Shown: in pieces, positions 1-4,086 of the stretch
Layout of the letters: each line of letters opens with the position of its first letter
Position numbering within the stretch: position 1 is the first letter of the stretch
Origin: Candidatus Saccharimonadales bacterium
GTDB taxonomy: Bacteria; Patescibacteriota; Saccharimonadia; Saccharimonadales; Saccharimonadaceae
Direction of reading: 5' to 3'
Assembly (NCBI GenBank): GCA_030145955.1
Contig: JASLCR010000061.1
Span: 1-6,208 of the forward strand
DNA length: 6,208 nt
The notes under the pieces: model-generated
What the model was told of the DNA's origin: nothing
The model's input: only the letters and a program-made list of their open reading frames with translations
The model's database searches: none
Made by a program: the position numbers and the translations under genes

Positions 1-2
1 AG

Positions 3-1667
3 TTTAAACACGGCACACGTAGGCGAGCACTTGAGTACGAAAAAGATTGGGTGCAGCGTTGGAAAAAAGATCAGACTTTTGAAAAATCGGTTGAGAATCG
101 ATCGAAGGATAATTCCTATGTATTTTACGATGGGCCGCCGTTTATCTCTGGTGTGCCACATCATGGTACACTCCTCAGCTCGATTGTAAAAGATGCTGTA
201 CCACGTTACCAGACCATGAAAGGTAAACGAGTGGAGCGCGTTTGGGGCTGGGATGCACATGGTTTACCGGCCGAGCGCTATACCGAGAAGAAGCTTGGTA
301 TTCATTCTCGCCAAGAGGTGATTGATTATGGTATCGAAAAGTACATTAATGCCACTCGAGAAAATATGCTTGAAACCTCAAGCGCTTGGGAAGAGGTCAT
401 TGATCGCATAGGTCGTTGGGTCGAGTTCAAGGGTGCTTATAAGACCATGGACAGGAACTACATGGAGTCGATCTGGTGGGCGTTTAAGACACTATACGAA
501 AAGGGCAAGATCTACGAAGGCGAAAAAGTACTGATGTACTGCACGCTTGATGGCACGCCGCTTTCAAAAGCTGAAGTGACGATGGACGCCGGCGCGTACC
601 AAGATGTGACTGACCCGAGTGTGTTTGTGAAGTTCAAGCTCGAAGATGGTTCAACACTGCTTGCCTGGACGACGACTCCATGGACACTGCCTGCCAATAC
701 GGCACTGGCGGTTAATGAAGGGCTCGACTATGTGGAAGTTGAGGTAGGTGGTGAGAAGTTTGTCTTGGCTAAAGAACTAGTTGAGAAGGTGCTACAAGAT
801 GAAAAGCACAACCCGCTCGAATATAAGGTGCTTCGAACGCTTAAGGGCAAAGATCTCGTTGGTAAAAGCTACGAGCCGCTCCTTGGCGTCAACCGTGGCA
901 AAAATGCACATAAGGTATGGGCGGCGGACTATGTGAGCAGTGAAGACGGTACCGGTATCGTGCACCTTGCCCCAACCTATGGCGAGGAAGACTTTGCGCT
1001 CGCCAAGGAAAAGAAATTCCCAGCCGTGCACGTGATCGATGAAAACGGTTTCTATACCGAAGGCGACTGGAAAGGCAAGAATGTTTGGGAGATCAACAAG
1101 CAGATCGCCAAAGACCTCAAAGAGCGCGGAGTGGTCTGGAAAATCGACTATATCCGCCACAGCTATCCGCACTGTCACCGTTGTGGCACGCGCCTGATGT
1201 ACCGAGCACATCCAAGCTGGTTCATGGATATCGATGGCCAGCGCGAGAAGATGCTCGAGAAAAATGGACCAATCGAGTGGTTTCCGGCGCACGTAAAGCA
1301 CGGTCGATTTGAAAAGACGGTTCAGCAAGCACCAGACTGGAACATCTCTCGTGACCGTTTTTGGGCAACAGCGATGCCGGTCTGGAAGTCAGAGTCTGGC
1401 AAGACGAAAGTTGTTGGTAGCTACGCGGAACTCAAAGAGCTCAGTGGGGTAGAACTCGAGGACTATCACCGCCCATGGATCGATGAGGTGAAGTTTACAA
1501 TTGGTGGTGAGGAGTACACTCGCATCGACAAGGTGATGGACAGCTGGTTTGAGGCAGGTAGTATGCCGTTTGCACAGTTCCATTATCCGTTTGAGAATAA
1601 AGAGAAATTTGAAGCAAATTTCCCCGGTGATTTCATCGTGGAATATATCGGCCTGGTCCGCGCATAG
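3..1667 (+). CDS. ileS: Isoleucyl-tRNA synthetase, N-terminal and catalytic part, 5'-partial and ended by an in-frame TAG
   Basis: IleRS charges tRNA-Ile with isoleucine in the cytoplasm, using ATP, and edits misactivated valine. The frame is open from base 3, and residues before the GTG at 51 (ALEYEKDWVQRWKKDQTF) already match the IleRS N-terminus. The true start therefore lies upstream of the window and the GTG is not it. Landmarks in order: class I signature at 159-170, reading HHGT instead of HxGH; GWDAHGLPAE, matching the family GWDCHGLPxE; CP1 editing domain with TTTPWTLP (about 670-693) and the APTYGEEDF block; a Cys pair CHRC at 1173-1184, probably zinc-binding; SRDRFWATAMPVW; and DSWFEAGSMPF. 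The frame stops at TAG 1665-1667, inside the family block E-G-x-D-Q-x-R-G-W-F, exactly where Trp belongs. The product would lack KMSKS and could not work alone. The overall pattern resembles the eukaryote-like second IleRS type. Family assignment is very secure; functional state is uncertain. Confidence 0.95.
   Translation, partial: FKHGTRRRALEYEKDWVQRWKKDQTFEKSVENRSKDNSYVFYDGPPFISGVPHHGTLLSSIVKDAVPRYQTMKGKRVERVWGWDAHGLPAERYTEKKLGIHSRQEVIDYGIEKYINATRENMLETSSAWEEVIDRIGRWVEFKGAYKTMDRNYMESIWWAFKTLYEKGKIYEGEKVLMYCTLDGTPLSKAEVTMDAGAYQDVTDPSVFVKFKLEDGSTLLAWTTTPWTLPANTALAVNEGLDYVEVEVGGEKFVLAKELVEKVLQDEKHNPLEYKVLRTLKGKDLVGKSYEPLLGVNRGKNAHKVWAADYVSSEDGTGIVHLAPTYGEEDFALAKEKKFPAVHVIDENGFYTEGDWKGKNVWEINKQIAKDLKERGVVWKIDYIRHSYPHCHRCGTRLMYRAHPSWFMDIDGQREKMLEKNGPIEWFPAHVKHGRFEKTVQQAPDWNISRDRFWATAMPVWKSESGKTKVVGSYAELKELSGVELEDYHRPWIDEVKFTIGGEEYTRIDKVMDSWFEAGSMPFAQFHYPFENKEKFEANFPGDFIVEYIGLVRA
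1665..1667 (+). other. In-frame TAG replacing a conserved Trp codon of ileS
   Basis: The reading frame before the stop (3-1664) and after it (1668-2840) is the same, and the protein alignment to IleRS continues without a gap: VRA, stop, then FYYMHAMS against the family pattern xRGWFxxxxxxS. TGG to TAG is a single G-to-A change at 1666. Three other genes here (ending at 3576, 3990 and 5640) use TAG as their stop, so general UAG reassignment is unlikely. The options are a nonsense mutation, a sequencing or assembly error, or readthrough by a suppressor tRNA. Confidence 0.9.
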
Positions 1668-1676
1668 TTCTACTAC

Positions 1677-2840
1677 ATGCACGCTATGAGTGTAGCGCTC
1701 TTTTGTGAAAATAGCTTTAAGAACGTGATTGTGACGGGTAATGTGGCAGGCAATGATGGTCGCAAGATGAGCAAGAGCTATGGTAACTACACTGATCCGA
1801 ACGAGCTGATGGACAAATTTTCGGCTGACTCACTGCGCTTCTTACTACTCAGCTCGCCGCTGCTTAACGGTGAAGACTTTGCCTTGCAAGACAAGGAAGT
1901 GGGTGATGTCGCACGTAAGCTCGGAATGGTCTGGAATATGTACGACTTCTTCACGATGTACGCCGAAGTTGATGGGTGGGAATTTGATGGAGAGTTGAAA
2001 GACCCGCTTGAGGAGCTCAAGAACCCACTCGACCTCTGGATCGTGAGTCGTGTACACCAGCTCGTCAACGAGGTTGAAATGAGTATGGATGAATACGATA
2101 TCCCAAATGCGATTAGCCCGATCCTGCCATTCCTCGACGATGCAAGCAACTGGTATGTGCGTCGTAGTCGCCGTCGTTTCTGGAAGTCAGAAGATGATGG
2201 TGACAAAAACGATGCATATCGCACGCTACATTACGTGCTCATGCGTCTTGCTTATGTTTTGGCGCCGTTTACTCCATTCCTAGCAGAAGAGCTGTATCAC
2301 AATCTGACAGGTGACAAAGAATCGATCCATTTAAAAGATTGGCTGCCAGGTGGACATGTTAATCAACTCGTTCTTGATGAAATGGAAGAGGTGCGTGGAT
2401 ATGTTAATGAAGGCTTGAGCTTACGGGCAAAAGCTGGCTTAAAGGTGCGTCAACCACTTGCGAGCGTAACGGTGCCAAGTCCTGGACAGTTCATCGAGTT
2501 TGAGGATATTCTCACCGAAGAGCTCAATGTAAAGACGGTAAAAACGGGTGATGCAGTTGCGATCGATGAGAAGCTAACTCCAGCACTAAAACGTGAAGGC
2601 ATGATGCGCGAGGTAGTTCGTCATGTGCAGGCAGCGCGTAAGAATGCTGGCTTGAATGTTGATGACCGGATTGTGCTCCAGCTTACGACAGACGACGAAG
2701 AGCTTCAAAAGGCGATTAATGAGCACAAGGAGACAATTGCAGCTGAAACACTGGCAGCTTTGGGCGAGACGGGTGCACACGAAACTCAAGCGACGATTGA
2801 AAAGCAACAAGCACTCACAATTTATCTTGAGAAAGCTTGA
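1677..2840 (+). CDS. ileS: Isoleucyl-tRNA synthetase, C-terminal part (KMSKS loop and anticodon-binding domain)
   Basis: This is the continuation of the interrupted ileS frame; homology begins directly after the TAG at 1668, and 1677 is only the first ATG. It carries the second class I signature KMSKS at 1764-1778, followed by YGNYTDPNELMDKFSADSLRFLLLSS. The helical anticodon-binding domain follows, with the family's SNWYVRRSRRRFW block near 2145-2180 and LAPFTPFLAEELY near 2260-2297. A C-terminal region with KVRQPLASV and MREVVRHVQAARKNAGL comes last. It ends at TGA 2838-2840 without a C-terminal zinc finger. There is no Shine-Dalgarno sequence before ATG 1677 and no promoter that I can see. 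Independent translation as half of a split enzyme is therefore poorly supported. Together the two parts give about 945 visible residues, within the usual IleRS range. If the TAG is a sequence error, both entries are one gene. Confidence 0.93.
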   Translation: MHAMSVALFCENSFKNVIVTGNVAGNDGRKMSKSYGNYTDPNELMDKFSADSLRFLLLSSPLLNGEDFALQDKEVGDVARKLGMVWNMYDFFTMYAEVDGWEFDGELKDPLEELKNPLDLWIVSRVHQLVNEVEMSMDEYDIPNAISPILPFLDDASNWYVRRSRRRFWKSEDDGDKNDAYRTLHYVLMRLAYVLAPFTPFLAEELYHNLTGDKESIHLKDWLPGGHVNQLVLDEMEEVRGYVNEGLSLRAKAGLKVRQPLASVTVPSPGQFIEFEDILTEELNVKTVKTGDAVAIDEKLTPALKREGMMREVVRHVQAARKNAGLNVDDRIVLQLTTDDEELQKAINEHKETIAAETLAALGETGAHETQATIEKQQALTIYLEKA

Positions 2841-2865
2841 CAGCGACACACTTCAGGCGTATACC
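2837..2865 (+). promoter_or_regulatory. Sigma70-type promoter of the 85-aa protein gene, overlapping the ileS stop
   Basis: A perfect -35 TTGACA (2837-2842), a 17-base spacer and -10 TATACC (2860-2865, 4 of 6 consensus bases) are seen. The ileS stop codon TGA 2838-2840 lies inside the -35 box. The predicted start of transcription is near 2872, giving a leader of about 80 nt before ATG 2951. Confidence 0.6.
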
Positions 2866-2874
2866 AGAGGTATA
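2860..2874. repeat. Short perfect inverted repeat covering the -10 box
   Basis: TATACC (2860-2865) and GGTATA (2869-2874) are exact reverse complements around a 3-base AGA centre. The left arm is the predicted -10 element. It may be an operator half-site pair or simply a chance palindrome in an AT-rich element. Confidence 0.4.
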
Positions 2875-2915
2875 TCTCGGGTCAACACAAACACAATTGA
2901 ATACGACATGAGGTA

Positions 2916-2950
2916 AGCCCTTTTCCAGAAACAGAGAGGAGGAGGGGGCT
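2916..2950 (+). promoter_or_regulatory. Strong Shine-Dalgarno with a complementary upstream pyrimidine tract (possible translational switch)
   Basis: Two overlapping AGGAGG sequences (2937-2942 and 2940-2945) sit 5 to 8 bases before ATG 2951, by far the strongest ribosome-binding site in the window, and they fix this start. The upstream tract CCCTTTTCC (2918-2926) can pair along its full 9 bases with GGAGGAGGG (2938-2946), including two G-U pairs, with an 11-base loop. A shifted register pairs 2916-2925 with 2941-2950 (10 pairs, three of them G-U). Either would hide the Shine-Dalgarno sequence. The pairing is seen in the sequence; a regulatory role is inferred. Confidence 0.5.
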
Positions 2951-3208
2951 ATGTCTACTGTACAGCTGCAAGCTGACGTGGCGGAAGAGCTCTTGGTGTC
3001 GGTAGTTTCCGAGCTGCAGGCTGTTGCACCGTTGGGTGTGCTGAATGGCAGCGCAATCGCTTCGGCAATCAAGACGGTGGCGGTGATGGACTTCGGCCTG
3101 AAGGTAGCTGAGCTACCCGAAGCACTGTTGACGGCGTTCGCCGATGCCAAGCTCGGCGCCGGTCACATCTACGCGCTCAACACCGTCATCGATCGAATCG
3201 CTACATGA
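2951..3208 (+). CDS. Unknown small alanine-rich protein, 85 aa
   Basis: I do not recognise this family. The product is rich in Ala, Val and Leu (begins MSTVQLQADVAEELLVSVVSEL) and is probably mainly helical. It has no clear signal peptide, no full transmembrane segment, no Cys and no metal or nucleotide motif. The start is ATG 2951, supported by the doubled AGGAGG; the stop is TGA. Third codon positions are G or C in about 58 of 85 codons (my hand count, about 68%), against roughly 43% in the first 60 codons of the metallopeptidase downstream. Its own consensus-like promoter, strong ribosome-binding site and following hairpin suggest a separately transcribed, abundant small protein. The codon bias could reflect high expression or foreign origin. 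Confidence that it is a real gene is good; its function is unknown. Confidence 0.8.
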   Translation: MSTVQLQADVAEELLVSVVSELQAVAPLGVLNGSAIASAIKTVAVMDFGLKVAELPEALLTAFADAKLGAGHIYALNTVIDRIAT

Positions 3209-3243
3209 GAGCAAGGAAGCTCGTGAGTCACTTCTTATTCATC

Positions 3244-3289
3244 TGTTTCACCCAAGGGGTGCCTGGTATGAGCCGGCACCCCTGAAACA
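3244..3289 (+). terminator. Large bulged hairpin after the 85-aa protein gene; terminator-like but without a T tract
   Basis: The inner stem pairs AGGGGTGCC (3255-3263) with GGCACCCCT (3275-3283), 9 perfect base pairs around an 11-base loop. The outer stem pairs TGTTTC (3244-3249) with GAAACA (3284-3289), 6 perfect pairs. A 5-base bulge ACCCA lies on the left side only. No T run follows on either strand, so this is not a standard intrinsic terminator. It could mark or protect the 3' end of the upstream transcript, or be part of a structured RNA. Confidence 0.5.
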
Positions 3290-3308
3290 TGTCTGAGCGT
3301 ATGGATCA

Positions 3309-3337
3309 TTGACATAATAAAAATTTTATGCTTAAAT
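3309..3337 (+). promoter_or_regulatory. Promoter of the acidic 69-aa protein gene
   Basis: A perfect -35 TTGACA (3309-3314), a 17-base spacer and -10 TTAAAT (3332-3337) are seen, with an extended TG at 3329-3330. The surrounding DNA is strongly AT-rich. Transcription would start near 3344, leaving a leader of only about 23 nt before ATG 3367. Confidence 0.6.
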
Positions 3338-3366
3338 AGAATACGTAAACGGTTATAAAAACAAAC

Positions 3367-3576
3367 ATGAACATTTTTTCTCACCACGTTCACTTTAAAG
3401 CGATTGACCCACTTGGCGACGGGTTAGGCGATGAGATTGCCGCCGAGCAGGCCGAACCAGAGGCCATTGTGCTTGAGGATGACAGTATCTTTGTAGATAC
3501 CTGGCAGGCTGTTCTCGATGGTACGGCAGATAACCTTGAGGGTGATGACCAATTAAATCGCTCGATAGATGAATAG
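3367..3576 (+). CDS. Unknown small, highly acidic protein, 69 aa
   Basis: I do not recognise this family. By my count it has 18 Asp/Glu and only two Lys/Arg, so it is strongly acidic. The N-terminus has three His (MNIFSHHVHF), then AIDPLGDGLGDEI, then clusters of acidic residues to the end. No signal peptide, membrane segment or Cys is visible. The start ATG 3367 has no Shine-Dalgarno sequence (upstream ATAAAAACAAAC) but lies just downstream of a good promoter. The stop is TAG 3574-3576, 30 bases before the metallopeptidase gene. An acidic partner or inhibitor of the metallopeptidase, or a DNA-mimic-like protein, is conceivable from charge and position alone; nothing in the sequence proves it. 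Confidence 0.6.
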   Translation: MNIFSHHVHFKAIDPLGDGLGDEIAAEQAEPEAIVLEDDSIFVDTWQAVLDGTADNLEGDDQLNRSIDE

Positions 3577-3578
3577 TA

Positions 3579-3605
3579 TGCTATACTTTGTATAGTATAA
3601 ACTAT
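3579..3605 (+). promoter_or_regulatory. Extended -10 promoter with a perfect inverted repeat before the metallopeptidase gene
   Basis: TGC followed by TATACT (3582-3587) is an extended -10 element; there is no good -35. The element is part of a perfect inverted repeat CTATAC-TTT-GTATAG (3581-3595). Outer arms ATAGT (3573-3577) and ACTAT (3601-3605) are also complementary. Further -10-like words TATAGT (3591) and TATAAA (3596) overlap it. Transcription from any of these would leave a leader of 0 to 13 nt before ATG 3607. The palindrome could be a repressor site. Confidence 0.5.
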
Positions 3606-3606
3606 T

Positions 3607-3990
3607 ATGAATGATCTATCTGACCAAGAATTTGATACATTAATTACCCGGGCAATGGATGAGCTGCCACAGGAGTATATTCGTGACATGCATAATGTTG
3701 CGATTGTAATGTCTAATGAGCCGAGCGAGGAGCAACGAGTGCGATTAAAGCTTCGTGGCGACCAGTTATTGCTTGGACTGTTTGAGGGTGTTCCTCGAAC
3801 AATGCAAACGGGGAATGAGGCCGGACTTTTGCCGGGAAAAATCACGCTATTTAAATATCCTATTCTTGCTTTTGCTCGCGATGAGCAGAGTCTTTTTGAG
3901 CAAATTAAGCGTACATTATGGCATGAAATTGCTCATTACTATGGGCTGGATCATGGGCGTATTCATCATCTTGAGCGTCGTCAGAAGTAG
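3607..3990 (+). CDS. Minimal zinc metallopeptidase (PF06262 zincin-like family)
   Basis: The 127-aa product has the zinc-protease motif HEIAHYYGLDH at residues 106-116. His106 and His110 would bind zinc, Glu107 is the catalytic base, and Asp115 or His116 is the likely third ligand. The layout, an N-terminal helical part beginning LSDQEFDTLITRAMDELP and a late HExxHxxG motif in a protein of about 120 to 130 aa, fits the minimal metalloprotease-like family (PF06262) as I remember it. Physiological substrates of that family are poorly known. There is no signal peptide, so it should be cytoplasmic. No Shine-Dalgarno sequence precedes ATG 3607; the promoter lies just upstream, so a nearly leaderless mRNA is likely. 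It ends with tandem in-frame stops, TAG 3988-3990 and TGA 3991-3993. The fold and motif call is secure; the substrate is unknown. Confidence 0.85.
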   Translation: MNDLSDQEFDTLITRAMDELPQEYIRDMHNVAIVMSNEPSEEQRVRLKLRGDQLLLGLFEGVPRTMQTGNEAGLLPGKITLFKYPILAFARDEQSLFEQIKRTLWHEIAHYYGLDHGRIHHLERRQK

Positions 3991-3991
3991 T

Positions 3992-4008
3992 GAGTAGTGT
4001 GCCTACTC
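3992..4008 (+). other. Small hairpin just after the metallopeptidase stop
   Basis: GAGTAG (3992-3997) and CTACTC (4003-4008) are exact reverse complements with a 5-base loop TGTGC. It has only 6 base pairs and no T run follows, so it is at best a weak terminator. Confidence 0.25.
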
Positions 4009-4021
4009 TGGTAGCTCTGTG

Positions 4022-4030
4022 TGATATACT
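4022..4030 (+). promoter_or_regulatory. Extended -10 promoter of the surface protein gene
   Basis: TGA followed by TATACT (4025-4030) is an extended -10 element, the same TGnTATACT form seen before the metallopeptidase gene. No good -35 is present 17 bases upstream. Transcription would start near 4037, leaving about 50 nt before ATG 4087, where a modest AAAGGG (4076-4081) could act as the ribosome-binding site. Confidence 0.5.
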
Positions 4031-4086
4031 TGAAGTAACCAAGATAATTATTCTGTAAGTGGAGTTGCAGATTGAAAAGGGTTTGA

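Noticed and set aside
792..1328. Long open frames on the minus strand across ileS and other genes, such as 792-1328, 1787-2224 and 3390-3845
   Set aside because: They lie opposite well-supported genes, have no family resemblance or ribosome-binding sites, and are shadows of codon bias.
1665..1667. General reassignment of UAG to Trp in this organism
   Set aside because: Three other genes end at TAG (3576, 3990, 5640) at sensible C-termini, and the one at 3990 is followed by a tandem TGA. Specific or partial readthrough remains possible.
1677..2840. The C-terminal ileS part as an independent gene of a natural split IleRS
   Set aside because: There is no promoter or Shine-Dalgarno sequence before ATG 1677, homology already starts at 1668, and the break cuts a helix block inside the catalytic core rather than a domain border.
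2838..2840. UGA read as Gly, as in Gracilibacteria and SR1
   Set aside because: The TGA codons at 2838 and 3206 end proteins at natural places, the sequence after 2840 does not continue IleRS homology, and no in-frame TGA occurs within the recognised genes.
2908..2916. Two-codon upstream reading frame ATG AGG TAA in the leader of the 85-aa protein gene
   Set aside because: It has no ribosome-binding site, and such a short frame is expected by chance. It is noted only because it abuts the stem that hides the Shine-Dalgarno sequence.
2860..3595. A shared operator between the palindromes at 2860 and 3581
   Set aside because: Both contain TATAC and GTATA, but the spacing differs (5 against 3 bases) and both overlap -10 boxes, where TATA-rich words are expected anyway.
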